A stretch of DNA of 64,000 bases from contig JASJOG010000002.1 in the NCBI GenBank assembly GCA_030142905.1, positions 242,501-306,500 on the forward strand, written 5' to 3'. Origin of the DNA: Heliopora coerulea (taxonomy: Eukaryota; Cnidaria; Anthozoa; Scleralcyonacea; Helioporidae). Positions within the stretch are counted from its first letter, which is position 1. Every line of letters begins with the position of its first letter. Below the pieces are notes generated by a model that saw nothing but the letters and a program-made list of their open reading frames with translations, made no database searches and had not been told where the DNA came from. The position numbers were made by a program, and so were the translations under genes. Below, piece after piece: positions 10,929-55,170 of the stretch.

Positions 10929-10932
10929 TATA

Positions 10933-11029
<97 letters not shown>

Positions 11030-11664
11030 GTATATATACAAGCACATAAATACATACATACATGCGTACATACATACATACATATTTAGTTAAATTGCCT
11101 ACTTTGCATTAATTTTTCATCTTGCCTTTAAGAGTTATGACGGTAACACTTCAAACTTTGCAAAATTACAGCATCTGGCATCTTGCTGGATAATTTTGCT
11201 GTAAGCAAATATCACTAGCCAGTTCACCTCTACTCAAAAGCTGATTTGGCTCTCTGTGAGGTCCTCTAACCATTAAACTTTACAAATTCAGATGGTAATG
11301 GAAAGGTTAGAATGCACAAGAAATACACGTAAGTCCACGTCACTAGTTCAGAAAAAGCTCTTCTTGATGAAGCAAACCACATTTTAAATTTGAGATCAAA
11401 GTCTGCAGTACCTGTCCATATTACAGAGTTCAAAGGAGTACTCCCATTTAAATTTGCAGAACAGTTATCCAAAGTGCAATTTGGTTGACTGTCCATCAAG
11501 GAATTGCCCACCTTCAGCAAGACAACTCAGAAGAAAAAGTAAGACAGCCACCATAGATCTGGAATTCAAAGTCCCCTTTCTGATTGATCCTGAACAATGA
11601 TGAATTAACAATTATACTTGTCTTTTAGTCAGTGTTTTTAAGGAGCAAAATTCATGTATAGTAC

Positions 11665-14600
11665 CTGCTAGAGCAGTGTTAGCTGATCCAGTATCAATGA
11701 GAAAGTCAAGCTGGAAGAATAATGAAAGAATGCAACATTATCACCAAAGCCATAGAGTATAGAGGGGCTAAAGGTCTTCAGCCTTCTCAGAAACAGCTTT
11801 GGTAAAGCTTAGCCCCTTTGGGATTTTACATTAACTAATACATGATTCATCAAATGTAGGGTAACTGATTTGCTGGTTGGGGTAATATAACTGTCAAAGC
11901 CTCATTTCTTCAAGCCAATATTACCCATGAAGCACCTGTGAAAATTAGCTAAATCAAACACCAATACTTGAAATCTTAGCAACAAATCATTCACCAGTGG
12001 TGGAGTCGGGCATTTTCACTTTCGGTTCTAGCCCCCAATGGGAATAGAAAAACTCTACATCTATGATTATCAATAACCAAGTTTCAGATAAGGTTTGGTA
12101 GACAGGATTAAAGATTTACAGTACAATATTACACTGTCTTGTATTCAGTGTAAATACCTGGCAAAACATCATTGTAGGGTGTTTATGCAATTTTACTGTA
12201 CTGTTGCAAAATCTTTACAGTATGGGAATTTTGCCACCCATGAACCGTTAAATGTTGATGTGGAAACAAACTTTTGTTTTAAACATTTTTGTTACCTGCA
12301 ATTTTCTGCATCAATTGCTTCAATAAGGCATGTTTAGTAGACAGGAAAATGGAAGAATTTGACGAAATGTTTTGCAACAACATTGCTGCAAAAGTATCTT
12401 TCATTTTTGTACTTAACTTCTTGTAAGAACTCATCAATATCAACTCAGTTTGCTATAACACCTGGGGTGAGAACATTACCACACTGATTGTCCTTAAATT
12501 ATGTTCCCCCTAGGTTAATGCTTTTGAAAAAGAATAACTGAATGACCTCTAACTGACTTTACGAATAGTAGGATGAACTGTGAATGGTTCTGAAACACTA
12601 GCAGTTGACAGACAAAATAAAGTAACAATTTAGTTTACCTTCTGTGGAGGATTTCCAATCAATAGTTGTGCAACATAAGCATATGAGGTGCTCTGAAAGA
12701 AACATGCATCTATGTTGACCTCAATAATTATTCGAGGTGCTTCAAATTATTATGATCATGATATTACCATAATCCCAGCAAGAGCTACCTTCAGAGGTAG
12801 ACCCCAAAATTTGTCAGCTATTTTCTTCTATTTTGTTTCTAATATGAGAAACCCAACAGTAGTAATTGTATAAAACTGATAAATGAGAACATTTTTTTTA
12901 GTTTTTATTGTTATGATATAATTTTATCACCACCTGACCAAAAATATGAATATTCATGTAAAAATGTCAGATGTTGCTCCTGACTTTTAGCCCCCAACCA
13001 GTTAACCTTTACCCACTTTGCCATAATGGTTCTCTGAATAGCCATAACTGCTGGCTTCACATCCTGTTAATGTATATTTCAAAGCCAGACTAAGTTTATA
13101 ATCCTCAGTTTGTCATCAACAGTTCAACTGTTACAGCTTTACAGTAGTTGAGCTTTAATGGTGAGTAGTTCAGCAGGCAATAACTTATTATTATTATTAT
13201 ATTTTTATATATTATATATTATATTTTTATATATTTATATATTATATTTTTATATATTTATATATTATATTTTTATATATTTATATATATAAAAACTGCA
13301 AAAAGGTTCCATTCTAAGACTACTGTAAAAGGGTCATGATGGAGGATTGTTATTTTTATGAAATACCAGGACTGCTATCCTCTAACTGAGATCATTGAAG
13401 AGAGTCAGACCACACATGACTATGGCAAAAGAAAGACCAGGGTCTGAGTTAAGAATTTAAAAGTGAATCATGAAAATGATTAGCAATTACTTGAACACAT
13501 GCCCCAACCACATTGGAATAAAATTTACAATACATGTAATTCCACTGAGAACAGTTTGTATAAAATACTGCATTCAAAAAATCAATGGAAACTGCAATTC
13601 TGACTTTTAACTGTTGACATCTTGGGAAGGAGCATACACCAGCCTCCATGTCAGACAATGTCAGACAATGTCAGACATCCTTCATGCAACTGCTACAGAC
13701 TAAATAAATGAACACTAATTTTTAACAACTTTTATTGGTTTTAAGAGTAGGGAATTAGACCAATACTGAGGTTCATATTGCAACACAAGTGTGTTTTGTA
13801 AAAAAATAAACAGAAAATAATGAAAGTACCTTGTTTTTTAGAGTGGTTGATTGGAAAGGATACAGGATTTTTAACCCAGTGTTCATGCAAATAAAAAGCT
13901 TTGAACTTGCTCAAGCAAGATTAAATCTGTACATGACAAAATGACATATTGATTAGAGGAAGCTGTAATGTTACTAAGGCGAAAATGCCTTGTTTTTAAT
14001 GAAATGGGTGTGGTTGCATGGGAATTTGGCATAAAAAAATATGAGAATTCAGAAGCACAACAGTTTCACCATCAATGCATTATTTATGGGAAGATTTGAT
14101 TGTTTGGAGAGTGTCTTGTTTTAGTACGGGTGGTGGCTCGTTTACTCATTCTTCTCCTTAATTTAATACAAAAACAGTTGTACTGTGATTTTAGCCAGAC
14201 AACGTGCTTTGTACGTTGAGATTTCTTAAAAGTACATCACAATTTGGGATACATTAATTTGAACCTTGAGGACTATAAGGTCCACACAATCCTTCTTTGC
14301 TCCAGAGGCCATTACAATTCTCTGTAGGACTGAAAAACCCCATGGAGCTACAAGTTGGAAGTCAGTTCAATTGCTTATCTCAGCATAAATAACACACATA
14401 AACCAAGGTGGTTCAGGTTAGATAAAATGATACAGTTCTTTTTCTTTTTTAAATCCAAAAGAACTACACTCAACTTCTCTTGTTCTATCTGTCTGGCCAG
14501 GTGAATATAAACAAATTTACATGTATTAGGCTGCACCATAGTTAAATAGCAGATACTACTTAATGGAGACATATTGTGCTATAAATCTTTCCCACTGATA

Positions 14601-16423
14601 CTGGTTGGATACTATAGAAGTTAATGAGAAATCATCATTTGTTATCTGGGGTGTACAGTACATGTATGTAGTTAAAAAAAACAGCTCACTACATTAATAT
14701 GGTAAGAACTGCAAACCAACATTATATAACAATTATAATCATCACTGTAATAATTACTAATGCTACAATTATATTTATATAATGACCACTGTCAGAATCA
14801 TCATCATCATCATCATTATTATAATTGTGGCTATCAATTATCATTATTATCATCATTATCACAATCAATATCAATATCATTACAGTCAAATTCCCACAAG
14901 CAGACATCTTCAAGACCTTGTAATGGTGTCCATTTACAATAGGTGTCTGCTTATGAGAGGTCATTAATATTCAGTTAATAGCTAATTATTGAAATATGAT
15001 TCCTTCAATGAGAAGTGCACACTAGTTTCAAATACACCAACGGTCCACCAAAAATTACAAAATATTATCCCACAAAATATATTGCAAATTTGTTGCATCC
15101 AAGTGAACCCTATTGCACTTATCAGTTTGTGTTGAATGAATGAATAGTAATTTGAGAATTAGAACTCTAGGAATACATTGTGAAAATTTCTTCAAGTGCA
15201 AATCGGTCAAAATGTCATTGACATGTAGTGCAGCTTGAGCAAGTTCTTTGTTGTCAGTAAAATATGAATAATCAAGCTGATCCTTTGCATATAACTTTTA
15301 AAGCCTTAAGTTGACTTCTCACTTGGTTCAACAGTCACATTTGCCTCATTCAAAGCTTGTTTTGGATCTCACACCAGTTTGGATTGCCTTAATTGATCAA
15401 CTCATCAAAGTATGGCACATTTTCATCTGCACCAAGTAATTAAAGTGCAGAGTACTTGCTCAGAATGCTTAAACACAACTGCTCCACATTGATCATGTCC
15501 TCACCTTCAAATGGTTTATCATCATATTTTTGTTTGCATTATTTAAATTTTGTAACCAGAATACAATATGTTTTTGGTTCACTTTAAGTGCATACAGTGA
15601 CTTCATAATCTTATCACTGCATAATCTTGTTGCTTTAGGTAACAGTTGTTTATGCTTGTTGCACCCAAATTATTTCAACACCACTATCAATGCATCTGAT
15701 AAAAACCATTTTAATGGCAGTGAAGTGCTTCCTGCCCTCTTACCAGAGGTTATAATGCCATTTAGGATTTATGCTTTGTTGTTTACATCTGCTTAAGGGA
15801 GGTGTTGGCATGCGAGAGATCATTAATGTAGAGATATAATAGACATTTGGCCACTACCCAAGCATGGTGTCTGCTTGCAAGAGGTGTCCACTTACGGGAG
15901 GTGTCCAAAAGGAGAGGTTTGACTGTACCATTGTCGGTACCAGTACTAGTACCGTTACCAGTACCACTGTCACCATTACAAATGTGAAGTTGTGAGTAAC
16001 ATCACCATTTCAACCACTTTCACTATCAACCTCAGTAATATTGCTATTACTGCAATTATTTTTACTTCAATTTTAGCATTACGAACTATCAATCAGAAGC
16101 TATCGGGAGCAATTACAAAACATTAAATTTTATGCCTGGTTTCGCCCTGATGCACACTTTACCTTAAGTGAGAACTCTTTCCTATTTCGTTGCCTGAGAT
16201 GATCAGCAATTTTGGAACTTCGACTATCCTCTTTCTTGCTGCGTATTTCACTACTTCCTTCATCAGAATGTTTTTTGTGCCGGCTGTGATGCTTCAGTAT
16301 TCGCTCAAGATCTAATACGTGCACACTGCGTTCGACAAACTTACAAACTGACCCTTCAAACCTAAACAGGATTAAAAAGCAGGCCAAGAGAACTCCAGAT
16401 GTCTTCTCTAGAAATGCATCCAT
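11665..16423 (-). CDS. Pepsin-family (A1) aspartic protease, 5' exons, copy 2
   Basis: Identical exons to copy 1: exon 1 at 16423-16163, exon 2 at 12692-12639, exon 3 at 11710-11665. In the direction of transcription this copy meets a truncated Tc1 element and then the upstream region of copy 1, so it has no 3' half of its own. Unless it splices across the junction into downstream exons of copy 1 or beyond, it can only give a protein of roughly 120 residues carrying one of the two catalytic aspartates. It is probably a truncated gene copy. Confidence 0.72.
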
Positions 16424-16971
16424 GCCGCCGTAAAACGTTTAAACATTCTCGAAAGAGCTCATTGGCAGTACAACTGCTAAAAATGCCATTGTATCTATCC
16501 AAGCTAAACACACCTTTGGCCGCCATCTTCACTTACCAGTTTCAACCAATCACAGTTCATTTGTGGCCTATTTGTGACTCTCACCGCATCTCGCCCGATT
16601 GAATCAGAAACGTTTTTAGTTCATTACTTTTCTATTTATGGCAATATTTGCGGCAAACCTGCGATCCAAAGCGGGTAGCCAACGCCTTTTAGAAATACTG
16701 ATGACTTATTCACTAATTGTTAGTTCTGTACTGAAAATGTATTCGCCTGAAGTTTTTGTAAAGATCGGTCCACGGAGGAGCGAGGTCAAATACCGGGCAA
16801 ATACTGTATTTTCTAATGCTTTGAATGTTAAACAGAAGTCGAGACCTTGTCCAACAAGAACAGCTCGGATGAAGCACATACAACGCACGACTGGTACCCA
16901 GACCCTCCTGCAGTAGAGTGACAGAATGACAGACAAACCAATTACACTACCCTTGGTGCGCATGCGTAGGC

Positions 16972-17032
<61 letters not shown>

Positions 17033-17562
17033 TGATAATTTCAATGATTTCCAGGACCAATCACAACTGTTAATATTTCCGAAATCAATTGACGAATTAA
17101 GTTTTCAAATGTGCGTCTCTAGTTTAATTTCGGAGAGACGGCATCACTCAGGTTAAACAACGGCCAAAAGCGTTCCGTTAACGTTTTAAAGTGGTCCGCT
17201 ACTCAAAAAAATTGATATTTTTGATCTTTGAAATTTCGGTTAAATTGATTGATGACTTGCTGCTAGTTCTTTTTCTGACACCAAATCTTTCGTATTTGCT
17301 CAAGAAAGAACAAAATGTCAACGATTGTTCTAAGTTGTATTTGATTTTTCAAGAAAGTAGGGATCTCTTGCCAGAGAGAATTTGCACCTTGAGGAGCAAA
17401 AGTTGTTCCTAAATACTTTCGTTTTTGTTTGTGCCTTGCGGTGTTTCGTAGGAAATTTAACCCCATCCAGACTGGGCTTCTTTTGGTCTTCTAGGGTTGG
17501 AAGGGGAGTGCCCGCCATCAATATTTCCAAAACTATTAGCCACACCGTAATGAAATTTTTAC

Positions 17563-18030
17563 TGGATGATTGTGTGCTAAATCCAAGTATATGTTACAAT
17601 TCTATTGTCATGGCAACAAATTCTGACTTTTTTGTGACGTCATCAGTTGTAAAAATCTCAAAATTTAAGGACTTCAAAATTCCTTTTTTCGGGATTTATT
17701 TCAAAAACTTGTAAATTAATAGTTACATCTCTAGCGGACAAGGTGTGACCAAAAAGCCGCGGTTATTGAACCAGAATTGACACTTGTTTTGCTCGAGTGT
17801 AACACTGATATATGTATTGATTACGGAGAACAAAGATATGAAAATCTTCGAATTGGTAACCGACAGTGCGTGATCCCGCCAAAGAAGTGAGGATAAATCA
17901 TTCAAAAATACTATATCAAACGAAATAACTACATTAATGTACATATATATATATATTTACATTTACTATGTCGAATAATAACTTCATACTACGCCTTTTT
18001 TAGAGAGCCCATACAGAGCCCATTTTTTTT
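17563..18030. other. Unique sequence between the duplication and PLE debris
   Basis: I see no gene. The only features are a short (TA)n at about 17941-17956 and a T-rich stretch leading into a fold-back terminal repeat. Confidence 0.5.
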
Positions 18031-18069
18031 AAATAAACGTCCTGGGCGTCTATTGGAATAAATACGGTA
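18031..18069. repeat. Solitary end of a fold-back element
   Basis: AAATAAACGTCCTGGGCGTC followed by TATTGGAATAAATACGGTA matches the right terminal repeat of the complete element at 56617-57309. No partner end is nearby. Confidence 0.7.
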
Positions 18070-18355
18070 TTGATGGTGGGTGGTTTGACCACACATTGAT
18101 ATGCAGAGGTGAGTTGTCGGGTTTTTTGTACGGGTAGTAAGAGCCACTAGTCAAGTTGAGGGTCATGTTCAAATAGTTTACAATTTCCAGGTTTGATTGG
18201 ACAGTAATTTTCAGACCAAGTCTGTCAAAGTGTTTTACCAAACGCTTTCTAAGGTTGTCGGCGCGTCTTGGGCCCATATTCTTAAAAACTGCTAACCTGT
18301 CGTTCCTGCAGAGGCCGATGTCGTCGTTGCAAATTCGGATCTTAGAAGGTCGAGT
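18070..18355 (-). pseudogene. PLE reverse transcriptase fragment
   Basis: The minus-strand frame reads IGLCRNDRLAVFKNM, LGLKITVQSNLEIVNYLNM, YYPYKKPDNSPLHIN and SNHPPSI. These are the conserved late blocks of PLE reverse transcriptase; the usual GLYRDDGLA is altered, so the catalytic aspartate pair is lost. It is bounded by a (CATA)n array. The endonuclease fragment at 18600-19245 lies upstream on the same strand, the reverse of the order within one element, so two copies or a tandem array are represented. Confidence 0.75.
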
Positions 18356-18384
18356 AAATATAACCCAACTATGTATATACATGC

Positions 18385-18433
18385 AAACATACATACATAC
18401 ATACATACATACATACATACATACATACATACA

Positions 18434-18463
<30 letters not shown>
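18385..18463. repeat. (CATA)n microsatellite
   Basis: About 19 ACAT units. The Met-Tyr-Val-Cys frame across it is an artefact. Confidence 0.95.
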
Positions 18464-18464
<1 letters not shown>

Positions 18465-18512
18465 TATAGTACGACGAATGGACAAACTTGAATTATTTCA
18501 CTTAAAATTTTA

Positions 18513-18568
18513 ATCACTACAAATTTGTTTCGTATGGTAAGCGGAGCTTACCACACACGTCAGGTGAT
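18513..18568 (-). ncRNA. PLE hammerhead ribozyme with one core substitution
   Basis: On the minus strand: stem I AUCAC/GUGAU (5 bp, perfect), core CUGACGU, an 11-bp stem II closed by UCC (GUGUGGUAAGC / GCUUACCAUAC), GAAA, stem III ACA-AAUU-UGU, and cleavage triplet GUA. All parts are in place except position A9 of the core, which is U. It lies just 3' of a PLE endonuclease remnant, the expected place. Confidence 0.65.
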
Positions 18569-18599
18569 TGTTGCTTTTGATGTTGTTGCTCAGTTAACT

Positions 18600-19245
18600 T
18601 GAAACTATGTAAGTATGGAATTTGATCTATCACGCGTATCACGTTGTGAGGATGGAATGTGATTACGGTTTACAGGGTTATGAATAAATTAGATGCGTTG
18701 AAGGTTGACCGGTTATTGGCTGCATAGCATGTTGATATAAGTTCGTTTCTAGTGTTCAGCGAGCTTAGTTCTGGATGGCAAATTATAATAAACTTTTCAT
18801 ACAGGCATAGGTTACATCTCTTGCTTTTGTTGGAATAGGGCTTACACTGTTTAATTATTTTCCATTTGATCGAGTGCTGGACGTTTGACTCTTTAAAGTT
18901 CCAAATATATTTACTAAGTTCAGTAGCGTGTTTACGTTTGGGATTTCTGAAGGAGCTAGTGTGGTTATGGTATCTTGTTTTGAATGTGCCCTAAGTGATT
19001 CCGACGTAAGTTTTTTCTTCCCGGTTGTCTTCTCTCGTGACTGTGGCTTGGTAGACAATTCCTTCTGATCGGCATTTCCCAGAGAGTGGGCATGTTTCCT
19101 TACGGCGGCAATTGCACTCCTGAGTTGTAGCTGGGTTGTTTTGGTTTTCTTTGATTAGCAAAGACTTGTGCGCTGAGATGATGTTTATATATATATTTAT
19201 TATATGGCTGACCTCGCTATCCGGTCTGTACGCAAAATGACGCAT
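18600..19245 (-). pseudogene. PLE linker and GIY-YIG endonuclease remnant
   Basis: The minus-strand frame ending near 18991 contains ECNCRRKETCPLSGKC, the cysteine-rich linker that precedes the PLE endonuclease, then VYQATVTR and YVGIT of the GIY-YIG core. After frameshifts, a different frame gives KRCNLCLYEKFIIICHPELSSLNTRNELISTC without the usual surroundings changing, which is the conserved C-terminal block. At least two frame breaks make it inactive. The hammerhead at 18513-18568 follows it. Confidence 0.75.
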
Positions 19246-19570
19246 GCTGATTGGCTGCCTAGCCGTGCAACAAGTTTCGTACAGACCGGCTAGTTTTGGC
19301 AGGAAAATTTCCTAGTTGATTTGACGAAAAATAAACTAGATTCAGGTACCTTTCACAGAAGATTTATAAAAACAAATTACGGGAAAAGAAGTTGAACGTT
19401 CTCAACGATAATTTTAAATATGAAACTAAAGGAACAGATGCCAAAACCCACGATGTAACAGGTAAAAACAAGCAAGTAAACCTAAGCCGCTAACTCGCTA
19501 ACACAAAGCTTCGTTAAAAGCGATGAAAAAAGGACCCAAAAGCCATATAATAAATTCCTTATTAACCTCG

Positions 19571-19690
19571 TTTGTTCGGTCTGTACGGGAAAGTATTTGC
19601 ACTCGGTTTTTTTCGCACAGACCGAGCGACGAAGGAGCGAGGTCTGTACGAAAACCTCAGACAAATTCTTTCCCATACAGACCTTACACT
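19571..19690. repeat. Dispersed hairpin repeat family, copy 2
   Basis: Outer arms CGGTCTGTACGGGAAAGTAT and its inverted partner near 19668-19690; inner arms ACAGACCGAGCG and AGCGAGGTCTGTACG. It is a nested palindrome preceded by CCATATAATAAATTCCTTAT, which is shared with the other copies. Confidence 0.65.
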
Positions 19691-20030
19691 CGGTTAATAA
19701 GTATATATATGTATGGAAGAGGTATTTTCATATTACATATATATATTTATTTATATATATCACAGCCGAAAGTGTCCCCCAACTTTCACTTGCTTTTCAC
19801 ACACCTGCTAAACAACATGCAGCCTTCAAAAAAATTTATAAGGGTCCAATTCAAGACAAAAATCCTCTAATACGTTCGCTGCCGGATCAGTCTTAGATTA
19901 TTCAACTCTGGCAAACTTTGCACGATTTTACTTGTCAAGTATGACGTTCTTCGGAGAAATTTTTAACCACAAGGCAAGTTTCACACAATTTAGTGATACA
20001 CTTTTACGGGTACGCTGGATTAATCGATAC

Positions 20031-20185
20031 ACTAGTAACGCGTGTACGCAACAACCTCTTACCCACCCTTCCAATACATCTCTCGAGAATCCGAGTAAGA
20101 CTGATAATTTTTCAAAATTGTCAGAGACAAATCGTCCTTACGATAACTGGAAGAGTGAATGCAATAAAAAACCCACATACAATTT
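20031..20185. repeat. Dispersed repeat, copy at 20 kb
   Basis: About 150 bp with clear similarity to 39055-39205, including CGCAACAACC, CCCACCCTTCCAATACATCT and GACAAATC. No terminal repeats were identified. Confidence 0.65.
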
Positions 20186-21657
20186 GGTTGAATATAATGT
20201 TTTCATGTAAATTAAACAACCATAAACTGTTTCGTTAGTTGTATTCGGCTAACGTAATATTCCCATATTCCTTGTCAAATCAAAGCGTTAAATCCTTTAG
20301 GGCCCGTTGATGCTTGTGATTTTGTGCCTCGCGATTGACAGCACCGAGAATCTGCTGTTGTCATTTTGATGTCATAGGTTACCTCTCACGAACGTAGTTA
20401 ATAAAGGGGAAAAAAACTATGAATTTTCTTTCCCTAGAAACTTGTACTTCCCCGCATTCTTAGTATTACGAAAAGCAGATACTTTGTAACGGTTACTATG
20501 GACGTTAGATACGTACAAGAATTTGAAAAATTTTCCATCCTTAAAATGAACCGGTTTACCAGATCTTTCTTAATTCAGACTTTTACCATTCATCTTAATT
20601 CTCTTTGTTATTTTTTTTCAAAACCATTTTTGGATTTAATTTTTTTTTTCTTGCTCCTGTACTGAACTTACAGGTTTAGTACAATATGTGACAAGCGCAT
20701 GCAGAAGGACCAGGACTTGCAGTTTAGAAACATAGACAAAATCGAACGCTCACAACTTTCTGACAAGAACAAGGGCCGAAATCTAAAATTAATAGAGATG
20801 TTCTTATGAAGCACGGGATTTCCCTTGACGACAGAGAGACAGGGACAGACAGACACACACGGAGACAGAAACTTTTTATATGCACAATTTAACAAATGTG
20901 AGACCATTCTGAATTGGGGTACACACACGAGGCGAAGCCGATTGTCTCAATATCCCGATACAAAACAGACATGTTATTAAAATTACTATCATACAAATTA
21001 TTATTAAAACGTGGGAAAATCGTAGAGAGTTTCTAAAAGATTGAAAAGGGTGAAAAGAAATTGGTTTTACTTCGAAAACTGCGATACAGATGGCAGCAGC
21101 ATTGTCCGTAAATATCACACAGCAATGATTTTATCAATGTCTGCATATGTGACAACGAACACATGCTTTATTGATCTATTCTGTATTATACTTATACCAA
21201 CATTGACTAAACAATTTCTTTGGTGTTTTCTACATAGATTAATGAGTTGTAGAATTACAACTGACACCCAAAGCTCCACACATTTGCTCCATCAAAGATC
21301 AAATTTAACGGAAAAATTCGACATTTATGTAGCCAACGAAAAAGAAATTTTTGGCAGTTTTACTCCTTTAATTTGCTGCTTGTTTTCCGCTTTTGTTTCA
21401 GTGGCTGTACTTCTTATGAAAAAATAAAACTAACAAGCGGTATAATTCGTGACATGTTTTCAAGGCCTTGGGGGTATGTCCGACTGTTGTAGATGCGCAG
21501 CCCTAGTTCGCTTAACGTTAAAAGAAAAAAAACGTCTTATAATAAACGATAGCGTAAATAAAACATTAATTTTTAAAATTTCATATTCTTGGCTCGACAT
21601 CTTTGATAAACTCTATATCGTCCTCTAGTCAACTTGTACAGATCTCATTCAATTGAC

Positions 21658-53551
<31,894 letters not shown>

Positions 53552-54044
53552 TGCACATCAAATAAAATCTGGTAAATTTATTTCTTTTATGGCTCGTAAA
53601 CGCCAACAATTCGCAGATCTACTGTTCAAAATCAAACGGCCCAACTACACGCCATGTTGTATGTGTTTTTGTTGATTCCAGGCCCCTGAGTTTCTCGGCA
53701 ATTCAATGGTATTCTTGTCTGTATTCCTAGAAGAGTGATAAATGAAAGAAACATAACTTACATTGGAAGTACTATTTTTCCAGATTCAAAAAGAAACAAG
53801 AGAAATAACTTACTGTTGTGACATCCTTATGCTTCTTAATTTCAGGCGTCAAGTTTTAAATTAAGCATAGTGAAATCATACATTGTACTCCAATGTGAAA
53901 CTGTTAGAAAAAGGCATTTTGTTTCTCTAAAACATCCAACTGTGAGTTTCATTTACAATTAAAGCAGTGAAATAGCTTTCCTAATGCTGAGATTAAGAAA
54001 GGTGCACACCAAGAGCTTTTAAGTAACTGGTTAATCCATCCATC

Positions 54045-54221
54045 CATTTATCCATCCAAACTCTCATTCACTCATTCATTCATTCATCCATTCCATCCAT
54101 TCATTCATTCGTTCGTTCGTTCGTTCGTTTGTTCGTTCATTCATTCGTACATTATTTATTTATTTACTTATTTATTTATCTATTTATCTATTTATTCATT
54201 TATTTATTTATTTTTAAATTC

Positions 54222-54263
<42 letters not shown>

Positions 54264-54352
54264 CGTTCGTTCGTTCGTTCGTTCGTTCGTTCGTTCGCTC
54301 GTTCGTTCGTTCGTTCGTTTGCTCGTTCATTCATTCATTCATTCATTCATTA
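54045..54352. repeat. Compound tetranucleotide array
   Basis: Successive blocks of CATT/ATTC, GTTC, TTTA/TCTA, GATT, GTTC (with GCTC variants) and ATTC again. Neighbouring block units are mostly one base change apart. Confidence 0.9.
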
Positions 54353-55029
54353 TGCCAGTCAAGTATCAAACTTTATCTTGAATGAAACGCATCAGAAAAG
54401 AGAATGGACACAGAGCCAGTCAATTCTTTGAATTCACTCATCTGTGGTTCTATTGTTTGATTGTTTAGGGGGGTAAGGGAGGCTTGAGCTCCATCACTTT
54501 TAAAATTAGGGCAGAGCCCTCCTTTTCTGTCGAAAAATGGGATATTCCTACTTTAATTGTTAGTGAATCTTGCCAATCTGTAGAAAATTTGGTGAAACAG
54601 GATCAAGTGGAAAAAGTAGCAGAAGAAACATAATTTATCAAGAAAACTAAAATTGTAGTGATGTAACCATGGACATCTCACGAAATGTTAACGCTTACAA
54701 GATTTGTTGGGAATAGATCCTCCGAAACCCTCCCGCATAGGCGTTATTTGCCTTCTGTGCTGGGTTAAATCCTAGTGCCATTAGCCGGCACTTTTTTGGA
54801 GCCAGCTCTGCCGTTCACAATGATGGGAAAATAAAACTGGATGATGATAATAGAATAGTGAAAGATGTTGGATTGAAAACACTGCGTAGGTCTTTTCTGG
54901 TTGACTGAGTTTAAAAAAGATGTGATAAGACCGATTGATTTTATTCTTTGAATCAGTTTAATTATGTTCAAGTTTTAAATCTTAAAATATACCAAGGATG
55001 GCCGGATTGTTCATTGAGTATCCTCAGGA

Positions 55030-55170
55030 AAAGTAAAGGAAGGAGGAACAAGGATAGAAGGAAAGGAATGGAAAGTGAAGGAAAGGGACGAGAAAAAGGA
55101 AAACAAAGGAAAGGAAAGAAAGGATAAACGAAAGGGAAAGGAAGAGTAGAAGAAGGTAGGAAAGGAGCGA
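55030..55170 (+). repeat. Polypurine tract
   Basis: About 140 bp of nearly pure A and G, with GGAAAG motifs and few pyrimidine breaks. Confidence 0.8.

Larger units (their letters stand above)
9961..17555. repeat. 7.6 kb tandem duplication, copy 2
   Basis: Direct repeat of 2362-9960. At the junction, sequence ending CGTAATGAAA (9960) meets TTTTACACATG, which is internal to the Tc1 element. At the far end (17551-17562) the same CGTAATGAAA continues as TTTTTACTGGATG. The left flank, junction and right flank share TTTTAC, a microhomology. Confidence 0.93.
19246..21657. other. Intergenic region downstream of HDAC3
   Basis: I see no convincing gene. It holds a short palindrome (CGGTCTGTACG at about 19218 and its complement near 19277), the dispersed hairpin repeat at 19571-19690 and another dispersed repeat at 20031-20185. 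A possible HDAC3 poly(A) signal (AATAAA on the minus strand, 21168-21173) lies about 490 bp past the HDAC3 stop. Confidence 0.5.

Noticed and set aside
21041..21427. 128-residue frame with hydrophobic stretches
   Set aside because: No recognisable domain, no splice or codon support, and AT-rich surroundings; probably chance.
54045..54352. CRISPR-like or regulatory array
   Set aside because: The units are 4 bp with no spacers, which is plain slippage repeat; this is also eukaryotic DNA.
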